Shown: positions 29,263-39,344, counted from the stretch's first letter. The stretch is 64,000 bases of DNA from Microbacterium candidum (GCF_030315975.1 NZ_JASXSZ010000001.1:496001-560000); one strand, 5' to 3'. Translations and numbers: made by a program. Notes: generated by a model not told the origin, from the letters alone.

Positions 29263-30570
29263 ATGCGCATCCTCATCGCGAGCGTTCCGGCCGCCGGTCA
29301 CTTCAATCCGCTGACCGCGCCGGCCGTCCGGCTGCACGAGCGCGGCCATGACGTGCGGTGGTACGCCGGGCCGATCTACGGGCCGAAGGCGGAGGCCCTC
29401 GGCATCCCGGTCATCCCGTACCGGGAGGCGGTCGAGATCACCGCCGACAACCTGAACGAGCTGTTCCCCGAGCGCGCCCGTCTGCACGGGCCGAAGGCGA
29501 TCGCCTTCGATGCCGACGCGTTCTTCTCGCGCCCGGTGCGCGCGATGTTCGACGACGTCCGCGCCATCCGGGCAGGATTCCCCTTCGACGCGATGTTCAT
29601 CGACGGCGCCTTCTACGCGGGCTATCTCGTCGCGAAGAAGCTCGGCGTCCCGGTCTTCGCGCAAGGCTCGATCGCAGCCCCGTCGGTGCGCAACCCCGGC
29701 GACGTCACGCCGTTCTTCAGCCTGCGGCCCCCGCGAACCGCCGTCGGCCGTGTGGTCAACCGCATCGCGCGGAGCGTGGTGATCGCGAGCGGGCGGCAGG
29801 GGACCGACCGATTCAATGCGGTGCTCGCCGACGAGGGGCTCCCGCCGATCGGCGAGGCGGAGTTCATGGACTGCACGATGCAGCCGGATGCGGCCCGCCG
29901 GACATTCGTCGTCGGCATCCCCGAGCTCGAGTTCCCCGGCCTGGCGCTGCCGCCGAACAACGAGTGGGTGGGCGCCCTCCTCCCGCAGCCGCGGCGGACG
30001 GCCGTACCGCTCGACCCGCGGATCGCCTCGTGGCCCGGCCGCGTGATCGTCGTCACGCAGGGGACGGTCGACACAGACCCGGAGAAGCTCATCGTCCCGA
30101 CGATCGAAGCGCTGCGCGGCAGCGGCGCGCTCATCGTCGCCGCGACGGGCGGGATGCGGACCGACGAGCTGCGCCGGCGCTTCGCCGGCCCGGACGTCGT
30201 CGTCGAGGACTTCATGGACTTCGAGCGCGCGTTCGCGACCACGGATCTCTACGTCACGAACGGCGGGATGGGGGGAGTGCTGCTGGCGCTGACGCACGGT
30301 GTTCCGATGCTCACCGCCGGGACGCGTGAGGGCAAGGGCGACATCAATGCGCGGCTCGCGTACCGCGGCCTCGCCGTGGACCTCCGCACCGAGACCCCGA
30401 GCGTGCGAGCCATCCGGCGGGGAGCCGACCGAGCGCTCGCCGACGACCGGATGCGGGGCCGCGTCGCCGAGGTGCAGCGACTGCTGGCCGGATACGACTC
30501 CGTCGGGCTCGTCGTGGAGGGAATCGAGGAGGAGGTATCAGCCGCACGAATAACTGCTCTTGATGGATGA
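29263..30570 (+). CDS. GT1-type glycosyltransferase (macrolide/UGT-like)
   Basis: This 435-aa two-Rossmann-domain GT-B protein resembles the MGT/UGT family, which moves sugars from nucleotide donors to small lipophilic acceptors, often for detoxification. The N-terminus ASVPAAGHFNPLTAPAVRL is typical. The donor site TNGGMGGVLLALTHGVPML corresponds to the GT1 signature but lacks the usual leading His and the final Q (reads TREGKGD). AAGGTGAG precedes the ATG. The divergent MarR regulator supports induction by a toxic compound. Confidence 0.85.
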   Translation: MRILIASVPAAGHFNPLTAPAVRLHERGHDVRWYAGPIYGPKAEALGIPVIPYREAVEITADNLNELFPERARLHGPKAIAFDADAFFSRPVRAMFDDVRAIRAGFPFDAMFIDGAFYAGYLVAKKLGVPVFAQGSIAAPSVRNPGDVTPFFSLRPPRTAVGRVVNRIARSVVIASGRQGTDRFNAVLADEGLPPIGEAEFMDCTMQPDAARRTFVVGIPELEFPGLALPPNNEWVGALLPQPRRTAVPLDPRIASWPGRVIVVTQGTVDTDPEKLIVPTIEALRGSGALIVAATGGMRTDELRRRFAGPDVVVEDFMDFERAFATTDLYVTNGGMGGVLLALTHGVPMLTAGTREGKGDINARLAYRGLAVDLRTETPSVRAIRRGADRALADDRMRGRVAEVQRLLAGYDSVGLVVEGIEEEVSAARITALDG

Positions 30571-30616
30571 AAGGGCGCACCCCCGCGCCCGCGCACTCAC
30601 AGAATCTGGGGAAACC

Positions 30617-31132
30617 ATGATGCGCAAGTTCTACTCGGCCTTCAGCATGATCGTCGTGGCGGCGATCGTCACGCAGTTCTACCTCGCCGGCGTCGGCCTG
30701 TTCAGCCACCAGGAGGAGGCGGGATTCGCGGCACACGCCACGAACGGGCGCATGGTGCTGCCGATCCTCTTCATCCTGAGCCTGATCCTCGCCGCCATCG
30801 CGCGCGAGGGGAAGAGGACGATCTGGTACACGGCACTCGCCATCCTTCTGCTCGCGTTCCAGACGATCATCTTCATCCTCACCGGGCTGATCTTCGGCCT
30901 CGGCCCGGAGACGCAGAACGTCCCGTTCGCGGCGGTCGCCGTCGTCAGCCTGCACGTCGTCAACGGGCTGGCGGTGCTGTTCACGGCATCTGTCATCGCC
31001 CGGCGTGCCTTCCTGCTCGCGTTCCGCACTCTTCCGGGTGTGAGCGACAAGAAGAAGGATGCCGCCGAGCCCATCGCCGACACCGACACCGACTCCGACA
31101 CCGACGCCGAGCCGGCGACGCTCGCACAGTGA
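30617..31132 (+). CDS. four-helix membrane protein, DUF6220-like
   Basis: The ATG at 30617 has GGGGAAA ahead and gives 171 aa with four transmembrane segments (about 6-29, 45-62, 69-96, 103-130) and an Asp/Thr-rich cytoplasmic tail. The pattern fits the small actinobacterial DUF6220 membrane family, whose function is unknown. It starts 46 nt after the glycosyltransferase and overlaps the multicopper oxidase start by 4 nt (GTGA), so it works with the oxidase; a role as a redox-chain or membrane partner is inference. Confidence 0.7.
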   Translation: MMRKFYSAFSMIVVAAIVTQFYLAGVGLFSHQEEAGFAAHATNGRMVLPILFILSLILAAIAREGKRTIWYTALAILLLAFQTIIFILTGLIFGLGPETQNVPFAAVAVVSLHVVNGLAVLFTASVIARRAFLLAFRTLPGVSDKKKDAAEPIADTDTDSDTDAEPATLAQ

Positions 31133-33072
31133 CCGCCACCGTCCTGCAGGTCGTCGCCCTCGCACTGGGGCTGGCGGGAGCGGGGACCTGGGCGACGGTG
31201 GCCACGACTCGGGGGCCCATCACCCGCATCGGGTGGTGGGCCCCCGCCATGGGCGCCGTGGTCGTCGTGCTGGGGACGGCGGCCACGACGGCAGGGCTGT
31301 GGGCGCACGACTGGTGGTTCGCCGCGGACCGGGTCGAGGCATCCCTCCCGCTGTCGCTCATCGCGCTCGTGTGGTTCGCCGTATCGCTGCTGCGCGATCT
31401 GCGCCGAGCGGGCTCTCCGGCCCGCACGCATGCGTCGTCGCCGACGCGCACGGCCGCGTGGGCGGGATGCGCCGCATCCGCCGCCGGGCTCGTCACCGCC
31501 CTTGCGATCGGCGCACCCGCGTCCCCGTGGGCGATCGGCGCGGTGTGGCTCCTCGTCGCCGGGGCGACCGCGATCGTCGCGCTCGCGCAGGCGAAGACCC
31601 GCAGCCGTCGCCCGCTCGCGGCGGTCATCGCGGGATCGGCGGCCGTCGTCATCGCCGCGGCCACCGCCGGGATCGTCGCCCAGTCGCAGCCGGACCCGCT
31701 CGTCGCCGCGGCGCATCAGCACGGCGCGAGCGCCGCGGCGGTGACGGGGGAGAGCCCGCTCCAGGGCTACCCAGGCAGCGGTGCGCCGACGTCCGTCACG
31801 AACCTGCGCGACACGTCCACGGCGAAGCCCGACGTCGAGACGACGCTCGAGGCGCGGCAGTCCGACGCGACCCTGCCGTCGGGGACCGTCATCCCGGTCT
31901 GGAGCTACGGCGAACTGGGCGGCCCGGCCATCGAGGCGACCGTCGGCGACACCGTGCAGGTCACCCTGCGCAACCGCGACATCGCGGATGGCGTCACGAT
32001 CCACTGGCACGGCTATCCGGTCCCGAACGGCGACGACGGGGTGGCGGGCGTGACCCAGGATGCGGTGCGTCCCGGCGGCTCGTTCACCTACCGCTTCGTC
32101 GCCACGGTGCCGGGGACCTACTGGTACCACACGCACCAGGTCTCCTCCACGGGCGTCGTGAAGGGCCTCTACGGCACGTTCGTCGTGCATCCGAAGGCGG
32201 CGGAGAAGGGCCTCGACGTCACCGCCGCCCTGCACACATTCGGTCGCACCCTCGTCATCGGGAGCACCGACAGGCCCGACATCCGGACCGTCGCGCCGGG
32301 CACGCCGGTGCGGGTGCGGCTCATCAACACCGACCAGCTCACGCACACGGTCACGGTGAGCGGCACGTCGTTCCGGGTCGCGGCGATCGACGGCTCTGAC
32401 GTCGGCACGCCCACGGACGTGAAAGGCGAGAGCCTCAAGATCCCGGCAGGAGGCCGATACGACGTCGCGTTCACGATGCCGGAGGGCGGCGCCCGCATCG
32501 ACGACGCGGCATCCGCGAACGCGTACCTCGGATTCGTCACCCGCAAGGATGCCGAACCGCCGAAGGCGACCCCCACGACGAGGACCTTCGACCCGCTCGC
32601 CTACGGGGACGGCGCGTTCCCCGCGTGGTCGGGGAGGGCGTTCGCCGTGACAGACACGCTCGTGCTCGATCGCCTGCCTCGGCTCACCGAGGACGGCCCG
32701 GGATACGCATACACGGTGGACGGCGCCGTGTACCCGCAGATCCCGCCGACGGTCGTGCGGGAGGGCGACACCGTCGAGCTCACGATCGTGAACCGCGGGT
32801 TCGACGTCCATCCGATGCACCCGCACGGGCACCGCATCCTCGTCCTCTCCGTCGACGGGCGGAAGCCCCAGGCGCCCCTGTGGCTCGACTCGTTCGACGT
32901 GCTTCCGGGCCAGGTCTGGAAGGTCGCATTCGTCGCGGACAACCGCGGGATCTGGATGGATCACTGCCACAATCTCGAGCACGCGGCGCTCGGCATGGTG
33001 ACGCATCTGGCATACGTCGGGGTGGTCTCACCGTTCGAGCACGGTGGCGTCGCGCGCAACGACGCGGAGTGA
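31129..33072 (+). CDS. membrane-anchored multicopper oxidase
   Basis: The GTG at 31129 overlaps the previous stop. The first 185 of 647 residues hold about six transmembrane segments; an exposed oxidase follows with cupredoxin domains and all copper-ligand motifs: HWHG (292-295), HTHQ (about 335), HPMHPHGH (about 564) and HCHNLEHAALGM (about 612, type 1 Cys and axial Met). Laccase-like oxidases use O2 to oxidise Cu(I), Fe(II), Mn(II) or phenols. The fused multi-helix N-terminus is unusual compared with the Tat-exported soluble laccases and would hold the enzyme at the membrane. Confidence 0.9.
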   Translation: MTATVLQVVALALGLAGAGTWATVATTRGPITRIGWWAPAMGAVVVVLGTAATTAGLWAHDWWFAADRVEASLPLSLIALVWFAVSLLRDLRRAGSPARTHASSPTRTAAWAGCAASAAGLVTALAIGAPASPWAIGAVWLLVAGATAIVALAQAKTRSRRPLAAVIAGSAAVVIAAATAGIVAQSQPDPLVAAAHQHGASAAAVTGESPLQGYPGSGAPTSVTNLRDTSTAKPDVETTLEARQSDATLPSGTVIPVWSYGELGGPAIEATVGDTVQVTLRNRDIADGVTIHWHGYPVPNGDDGVAGVTQDAVRPGGSFTYRFVATVPGTYWYHTHQVSSTGVVKGLYGTFVVHPKAAEKGLDVTAALHTFGRTLVIGSTDRPDIRTVAPGTPVRVRLINTDQLTHTVTVSGTSFRVAAIDGSDVGTPTDVKGESLKIPAGGRYDVAFTMPEGGARIDDAASANAYLGFVTRKDAEPPKATPTTRTFDPLAYGDGAFPAWSGRAFAVTDTLVLDRLPRLTEDGPGYAYTVDGAVYPQIPPTVVREGDTVELTIVNRGFDVHPMHPHGHRILVLSVDGRKPQAPLWLDSFDVLPGQVWKVAFVADNRGIWMDHCHNLEHAALGMVTHLAYVGVVSPFEHGGVARNDAE

Positions 33073-33077
33073 GGGGG

Positions 33078-33095
33078 ATGGGGAGAAGGACCCAT
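33078..33095 (+). promoter_or_regulatory. copy C of the 18-bp T7SS-cluster palindrome (two mismatches)
   Basis: ATGGGGA-GAAG-GACCCAT differs at two positions from the perfect ATGGGGA-N4-TCCCCAT copies at 54528 and 58511. TATGGT at 33128-33133 is a good -10 box; relative to it, this copy lies about 10 bp (one helical turn) further upstream than in the other two promoters. Confidence 0.45.
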
Positions 33096-33127
33096 GCCGG
33101 AGTTTCTGATGCGCTGATAGTCCGGGA

Positions 33128-33186
33128 TATGGTGTAACGGCTTCCCATCCCCTTTCCGCCTCTGATCAGGCGGTCATCGGGAAGCC
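33128..33186 (+). promoter_or_regulatory. -10 box and structured leader of the large secretion-cluster operon
   Basis: TATGGT (33128-33133) would start transcription near 33140. The RNA would open with a hairpin: GGCTTCCC (33139-33146) pairs with GGGAAGCC (33179-33186) and an inner CCGCCT with AGGCGG (33156-33173). A GGAGG ribosome binding site and the ATG at 33212 follow. The hairpin could alternatively be the terminator of the multicopper oxidase gene. Confidence 0.4.
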
Positions 33187-33211
33187 CTCGCCCCACCCGG
33201 AGGTCCCCAGT

Positions 33212-36200
33212 ATGAAGGTGTTCGGCTGGCTTCGCGCGCGCCCGCGCGCGTTGGCGTCCGGCGGCATCGTCACGGTCGCGGCCGTGGCGCTCACGACGAT
33301 GGCGTTCCTGTATCAGGGGATGCCGACGGCGAAGGTCGATCTCAACGACGGCGGCGTCTGGGTGACGAAGACCAGTGCGATGCTCGTCGGCCACTTCAAC
33401 GACCAGTCGAAGCTGCTCGACGGCGGCGTGCGCGCCGCATCCCGGAACATCGACGTCCTGCAGTCGGGCAACACCGTGGTGGTCGTCGACGATTCGGCGT
33501 CGACCGCGACGGTCGTCGACCCCGCGATGGTCACCCTGGGCGGCAGCGGGCACCTCCCCGCGGGAGCGAAGGTCGTGCTCGGCGGCTCCACGGTGGCGGT
33601 GCTGAACGACGGGGAGCTGCGCATCGTGCCTGCCTCGACGATGGCATCCTTCGACGCCGCGAAGGTCAAGCCCGTCGTCGACCTCGGACCGGGGGCGGAT
33701 GTCGCTGTCGGCACCGACGGCACGGTGCACGCCGTGTCGGCGAAGACGCGCGAGATCGTCGACATCCCGACCGACCCGCAAGGGCAGCCGGGGCAGCCTG
33801 CCCGCCACGGGCTCGGCGATCTCGGCGACAAGGCGAAGCCGACGATCACCGCGGTGGGCGCGACGGCCGTCGTGCTGGATGCGACGAGCGGCACCGTGCT
33901 CACCGAGGACGGCCTCAAGGCGACGATCGACCGCCCGGACGGCGCCGTGCTGCAGCAGCCCTCGCCGGACGCCGACGGCGTCGTCATCGCCACCTCCGAC
34001 GCACTCCTGCGCGTGCCCTTCGACGGGTCGGCGGTGCAGAAGAAGTCCGCCGGCGGCACCGGAACGGCCGCCGCGCCCGTGCAGCTGGCCGGCTGTTCGT
34101 ACGGCGTGTGGTCGGGGTCGGCGCGTTTCGTGCGCGAGTGCCCGGGCGCCGGGGACGACCTGGTGAAGGCGGTGCCGGGAGCGACGAGCAGCGCCAAGCT
34201 GCTGTTCCGCACGAATCGCGATGTCGTCGTGCTCAACGACGTCGCCGGCGGCACCGCGTGGGCGGTGAGCGGAAAGCTGCAACGGGTCGACAACTGGGAC
34301 GACGTGACCCCGCCGGAGGGCAAGGACCAGCAGACCGACGACCAGACCGACCAGACGGTGCAGACGTCCCTCCCCAAGCGCAGCGAGATCAACCACCCGC
34401 CGACCGCCAACCCCGACGACTACGGTGTCCGCCCGGGCCGGACGACGATCCTGCCGGTGCTGGAGAACGACACCGATCCGGATGGCGACGTGCTCACCGC
34501 ATCCGCCCCGCCCACGACGCGCCTCGGGACGATCCAGCGGATCCAGGACGGCGGCGCCCTGCAGATCACCGTCCCGGCCGACGCGACCGGCGGTGACTCC
34601 TTCAAGTACACGGCGGACGACGGCCGCGGCGGCACATCGCAGGCCACGGTGACCCTCACGGTGCACCCCTGGAGCGAGAACAGCGCCCCGGTGCAGAGCC
34701 GGCAGACCACGCTCACGATGGAGACCGGCGGCACCCTCTCCTACAACGTCCTGCCGGACTGGAAAGACCCGGACGGCGACGAGATGATGCTCCTCGGCGT
34801 CGAAGCGCCCAAGGGCGACGAGGTGCAGTTCACGCCGGACGGGACCATCACCTACCGTGCCGTCAGCGGTGCGCTCGGTCCGCGCGATCTCACGCTCCAC
34901 GTGTCCGACGGCTCGAAGGTCGGCACCGGAGTCCTTCACGTCAACGTCCTGACGGCGGGCTCGACGTCGCCCGTCGCGAACGCCGACCACATCGTCGTCC
35001 GCGCCGGCGACACCGCGACGGTCTCGCCGCTCGCCAACGACTACACGACGGGCGTCGAGCCGTTGCGGCTGACCCGCATCGACAACGTGCCGGGGCTGAC
35101 GCTCACGCCCGACTACAACGCGGGCACCTTCACGGTCCGCTCGGACATCGTCGGCACCTACTACGTGCAGTACCTCGTGGCGGCCGGATCGCCGACCGCA
35201 GCCGGAGTCGTCCGGGTCGACGTCATCGACTCGGCGCAGAGCGACCTGCCGCCGGTCGCGGTGCGCGACATCGCGCTCGTCCACGCGGGCGGCGAGACGC
35301 TCGTCAACGTCCTCGCGAACGACTCCGACCCGTCGGGCGGCATCCTCGTCGTCCAATCTGTGCAGGTCCCGGCGGGCTCCGGCGTGACCGCCGCGGTCCT
35401 GAACCACGACACCGTGCGCATCGGCGACCAGGGGATGGCCGCCGGCCAGGTGATCGTGAGCTACACGATCTCGAACGGCCGCAAATCCGCGAACGGCTCG
35501 ATCGTCGTCATCCCGCTGCCCGCACCGTCGGTCCTCCGGCCGCCGGTCGCCCGGGACGACACCGCGGTCGTGCGCGCCGGAGACGTCGTCACCATCCCCG
35601 TCCTCGAGAACGACACCGACCCCGACGGCGGCACGCTCCACGTCGTGCCGCAGCTCGTCGCACCGCTTCCCGACCCGAAGTCGGGCGAGATCTTCGTCGC
35701 CCAGGACACCGTCCGGTTCCGCGCATCCGACACCCCTGGCACGGTGCATGCGACCTACGAGGTCGTGAACGACTCCGGACAGAAGGATGCCGCGTACATC
35801 ACCATCCAGGTGGTGCCCGTCAACAAGGAGACGAACCAGGCGCCGCAGCCCAAGGAGCTGGTCGCCCGCGTGCTCGCCGGGACGACCGTCCACATCCAGG
35901 TGCCGCTCGACGGGATCGACCCCGACGGCGACTCCGTCACGCTCGAGGGCATCGCGTCGGCCCCGTCGCAGGGCCGCGTCGTGAGCGTCGGCCCCGCCGA
36001 GATCGTCTATCAGGCGTTCGACACCGCGTTCGGCGGCGACAGCTTCACCTACCGGGTCCGCGACCGCCTCGGCGCCGAGGCGACGGCGACGATCCGCGTC
36101 GGCATCGCGCCGTCGCCGACCGTGAACCAGGCGCCGTACGCGGTGAAGGATGCCGTGACCGTGCGTCCGGGCCGCACCATCTCCGTCCCGGTCCTCGCGA

Positions 36201-39200
36201 ACGACTCCGACCCCAACGGCGACCAGATCGGGCTCGTCGCGAACGGCCTGATCCTGCCGCAGAACGCCGACTTCACCGCGAAGGTCGTGGGCTCCCGTGT
36301 GGAGGTGACCGCGCCGAACCATCCCGAGCAGACCTCGCTGCAGTACACGATCCGCAACGCGCACGGCGCACAGGCGATCGGTGTCGTGCAGATCACGGTC
36401 AAGGCCGATGTGCCCCTCGTCCCGCCGATCGCGCGCGACGACTACGTGGGCGCGGCAGACGTGAAGAACGGCGGCGCCGACATCGACGTCCTCGCGAACG
36501 ACGAAGATCCGGACGGCACCGTCTCCGACCTGAAGCTGACGTTCGACGACCCCGGCGTCCGCGTCGTGTCCGGCGGCAAGGTGCACGTGACGCTGACGGA
36601 TGCGGACCAGCTCATCATGTACACGGTCACCGACCCCGACGGGTTGACCGGGTCCGCCTTCATCCACGTGCCCGGCAAGAACTCGCTGCCGCCGAGCCTC
36701 GTCTCCACCAGCGCGGTCGAGGTCAAGAGCGGTCAGAGCATCGAGCTCCCACTCGCGCAGTACGTGCGCTCCGCGAGCGGCGGCCGGGTGATCCTCACCG
36801 AGGCGGCCAAGGTCTCCGCCGTGCACAGCAACGGCGGCTCGCTCGCCAAGGACGCGACGACGCTCGTGTACACCTCGGCGCCGGGCTACTTCGGTCCTGA
36901 CGCGCTGACGTTCGAGGTCACCGACGGCACCGGCCCCGACGATCCCAACGGGCACAAGGCGACGCTGACGATCCCGATCACGGTGCTCCCGCCGGACAAC
37001 CAGCCGCCGACCTTCATCAACGGCCAGCTGAGCGTCGCCCCCGGCGAGACGGCATCTTCGCTGGATCTGCGCGGCCTCACGAGCGACCCCGACAAGGGGG
37101 ACCTGGCGAAGGTCACGTACCAGATCGAGGGCGGGACGCCGCAGGGCGTCAGCGCGTCGATCGACGGCGGCACGCTCAAGGTGAGCGCGGAGGCGAGCAC
37201 GCCCAAGGGGACGGTCGCGACTCTGCGCATCCGTCTCACCGACGGCGTCACGACGCCCGTCGAAGGGACGGTGACCGTCACCGTCGCGGCATCCACGCGC
37301 CCGCTCGCGACCGCGAACGACGACGTCGTCGACCAGGCGCACCAGGGCACGACGGTGTCGGTCTCCGTGCTCGACAACGACTTCAACCCGTTCCCGGACA
37401 AGCCGCTGAAGCTCCTCGCCGCGGCCGTCGCCACAGGCTCCGGCACCGCGACCGTGAACGGCTCGAAGGTCGACGTCGCGATCGCGAAGGACTACGTCGG
37501 CCAGATGGTCGTCCGCTATCGCGTCCAGGATGCGACCGGCGACCCGGACCGCGAGGTCGAGGGCCGCATCCTGCTCACCGTCCAGGGCCGGCCCGGCCAG
37601 CCCGGGGTGCCGACCGTCACGAGCGTGCAGGACCGCACCGTGGTGCTCAACTGGACGCCGCCGGTCGACAACGGCGCGCCGATCACGGGCTACACCGTGC
37701 AGTCGGTCGCCGGCGGCTACAGCAAGCAGTGCGCGTCCACGACGTGCACGCTCGACGGGCTGACGAACAACGTCGAGTACAACTTCACGGTGACCGCGAC
37801 CAACAGCGTCGGCACGTCCGACCCGTCGCTGCCGAGCCAGACGGCCCGCCCCGACGCGCGTCCCGACACGCCGCAGGCGCCGACGACGGTGTTCGGCGAC
37901 AAGAGCATCAAGGTGTCGTGGGCGACGCCGTCGACGCCAGGCTCGCCCGTGCAGTCGTACAACCTGCAGATCTCGCCGGCACCGCCCTCGGGTGTCGCGG
38001 AGCAGGAGGGTGTGACGGGCAACTCGATCACGTGGTCGGGCCTCGAGAACGGCACCGCCTACCAGGTGCGCGTGCAGGCGCGGAACCTCGCGCCGGATCC
38101 GTCGAGCTGGAGCGATTACTCGCTGTCGACGATCCCCGCGGCTCCTCCCGCCGCGCCCGCGCAGCCGACGACGCAGCGTCTGCAGCCGCTCGGCACCCAG
38201 TCGCAGATCGAGGTGGACTGGGCAGCCCCCGCGAACAACGGCGACGCGATCGCGAACTACCAGCTCGACGTCATGCAGGGGACGAACGTCGTGAACTCCC
38301 TCACGGTGGCGGGCACGTCGACGTCGCAGGCGATCAACCTGCCGAACTCGACGACCGACTACACGTTCCGCGTGCGCGCCTCGAACAAGGCGGGCCCCGG
38401 TGCGTGGAGCCCGACGTCGGCGCCGCGCCGCGCCTTCGCGACCCCCGGCACCCCCGGGACGCCCACCGCGACCGACGGGAACAACCAGGTGACCGTGTCG
38501 TTCGCCGCGGCGGATGGCAACGGGGCCACGGCATCCGAGGTCAAGTACCAGTACTCCGTCAACGGCGGAGCGTGGCTCGGCGACTGGGTGAGCGGGGGCT
38601 CGGGCACCGGCGCCACGATCACCGGGGTCATCGGCAACGGGCACGTGAACAACAACGGCACGTACAAGATCTCGGTGCGCGCATACACGACGCTCGACGG
38701 CGTGACGTACTCGGGGAACGGGTCGGCGCAGTCGAACGCGGCTCAGCCGTACGGGCCGATCGGCAATCCGACGGCGACGGCCGGTGCCAACGGCACCTCG
38801 ATCACCTTCTCGTGGAGCTCGCCGGCTCGCAACGGTCGAGACATCACGACGCAGGTGCTCATCGATGGCGCCGCCGCCTCGAGCAACGCGAGCGGGTCGA
38901 TCACGCGCAGCTACCCCTACAGCCAGACGCACACGATCACGGTGCACACGACCGCGGCCGGGCAGACGACGACGGCCTCGGCATCCGCCCGCACCGTCGA
39001 TCCGCCGCCCCCACCGCAGCCCGACTCATGGGCGAGCCGCGGACCGTCCGTGTACACCTCCGACTGCTCGACCTCGGGGTGCGCCTATGTGGTCTTCAAC
39101 GTGAAGAACTGGGTCGCCGGGAACTACACGCTGAACTGCCACGACAACACCGGTTCATGGAGCTACAACACCTACTACGTCCCCGCGAACGGGTCGGTCC

Positions 39201-39295
39201 AGCTGTATTGCTACACCGGCTACACCGGCAGCCCGGTGTGGGTCGGGTACAGCGGACCAGGCGGTTCGGGCAATTCCAGATCCGTGATCTGGTAG
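33212..39295 (+). CDS. giant surface protein: transmembrane anchor, Ig-like repeats, FN3 repeats
   Basis: This 2027-aa protein has a short cytoplasmic N-terminus and one transmembrane segment (about 16-35), so most of it lies outside. Residues 40-390 look like a beta-propeller or beta-rich sensor region. Residues 393-1458 contain about eleven Ig/cadherin-like repeats recognisable by the pattern PxAxDD..VRAG..V.IPVLxNDxDPDG. Residues 1459-1945 contain about five fibronectin type III domains. The last 60 residues hold four Cys (DCSTSGC, NCHD, LYCY). Such proteins regularly lead actinobacterial MoxR/DUF58/transglutaminase/FHA clusters; a role as wall-spanning scaffold or adhesin is inferred. Confidence 0.85.
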   Translation: MKVFGWLRARPRALASGGIVTVAAVALTTMAFLYQGMPTAKVDLNDGGVWVTKTSAMLVGHFNDQSKLLDGGVRAASRNIDVLQSGNTVVVVDDSASTATVVDPAMVTLGGSGHLPAGAKVVLGGSTVAVLNDGELRIVPASTMASFDAAKVKPVVDLGPGADVAVGTDGTVHAVSAKTREIVDIPTDPQGQPGQPARHGLGDLGDKAKPTITAVGATAVVLDATSGTVLTEDGLKATIDRPDGAVLQQPSPDADGVVIATSDALLRVPFDGSAVQKKSAGGTGTAAAPVQLAGCSYGVWSGSARFVRECPGAGDDLVKAVPGATSSAKLLFRTNRDVVVLNDVAGGTAWAVSGKLQRVDNWDDVTPPEGKDQQTDDQTDQTVQTSLPKRSEINHPPTANPDDYGVRPGRTTILPVLENDTDPDGDVLTASAPPTTRLGTIQRIQDGGALQITVPADATGGDSFKYTADDGRGGTSQATVTLTVHPWSENSAPVQSRQTTLTMETGGTLSYNVLPDWKDPDGDEMMLLGVEAPKGDEVQFTPDGTITYRAVSGALGPRDLTLHVSDGSKVGTGVLHVNVLTAGSTSPVANADHIVVRAGDTATVSPLANDYTTGVEPLRLTRIDNVPGLTLTPDYNAGTFTVRSDIVGTYYVQYLVAAGSPTAAGVVRVDVIDSAQSDLPPVAVRDIALVHAGGETLVNVLANDSDPSGGILVVQSVQVPAGSGVTAAVLNHDTVRIGDQGMAAGQVIVSYTISNGRKSANGSIVVIPLPAPSVLRPPVARDDTAVVRAGDVVTIPVLENDTDPDGGTLHVVPQLVAPLPDPKSGEIFVAQDTVRFRASDTPGTVHATYEVVNDSGQKDAAYITIQVVPVNKETNQAPQPKELVARVLAGTTVHIQVPLDGIDPDGDSVTLEGIASAPSQGRVVSVGPAEIVYQAFDTAFGGDSFTYRVRDRLGAEATATIRVGIAPSPTVNQAPYAVKDAVTVRPGRTISVPVLANDSDPNGDQIGLVANGLILPQNADFTAKVVGSRVEVTAPNHPEQTSLQYTIRNAHGAQAIGVVQITVKADVPLVPPIARDDYVGAADVKNGGADIDVLANDEDPDGTVSDLKLTFDDPGVRVVSGGKVHVTLTDADQLIMYTVTDPDGLTGSAFIHVPGKNSLPPSLVSTSAVEVKSGQSIELPLAQYVRSASGGRVILTEAAKVSAVHSNGGSLAKDATTLVYTSAPGYFGPDALTFEVTDGTGPDDPNGHKATLTIPITVLPPDNQPPTFINGQLSVAPGETASSLDLRGLTSDPDKGDLAKVTYQIEGGTPQGVSASIDGGTLKVSAEASTPKGTVATLRIRLTDGVTTPVEGTVTVTVAASTRPLATANDDVVDQAHQGTTVSVSVLDNDFNPFPDKPLKLLAAAVATGSGTATVNGSKVDVAIAKDYVGQMVVRYRVQDATGDPDREVEGRILLTVQGRPGQPGVPTVTSVQDRTVVLNWTPPVDNGAPITGYTVQSVAGGYSKQCASTTCTLDGLTNNVEYNFTVTATNSVGTSDPSLPSQTARPDARPDTPQAPTTVFGDKSIKVSWATPSTPGSPVQSYNLQISPAPPSGVAEQEGVTGNSITWSGLENGTAYQVRVQARNLAPDPSSWSDYSLSTIPAAPPAAPAQPTTQRLQPLGTQSQIEVDWAAPANNGDAIANYQLDVMQGTNVVNSLTVAGTSTSQAINLPNSTTDYTFRVRASNKAGPGAWSPTSAPRRAFATPGTPGTPTATDGNNQVTVSFAAADGNGATASEVKYQYSVNGGAWLGDWVSGGSGTGATITGVIGNGHVNNNGTYKISVRAYTTLDGVTYSGNGSAQSNAAQPYGPIGNPTATAGANGTSITFSWSSPARNGRDITTQVLIDGAAASSNASGSITRSYPYSQTHTITVHTTAAGQTTTASASARTVDPPPPPQPDSWASRGPSVYTSDCSTSGCAYVVFNVKNWVAGNYTLNCHDNTGSWSYNTYYVPANGSVQLYCYTGYTGSPVWVGYSGPGGSGNSRSVIW

Positions 39296-39344
39296 CGCCG
39301 GCATCCTCACTCCCAGCTCTCCCCAGAAACGGAAGATCCCACTC

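Noticed and set aside
32780..38947. 2055-codon open frame on the minus strand opposite the surface protein
   Set aside because: It is Arg/Asp/His-rich shadow coding caused by high GC; it has no domains, runs antisense to a clear Ig/FN3 gene and spans into its neighbour.
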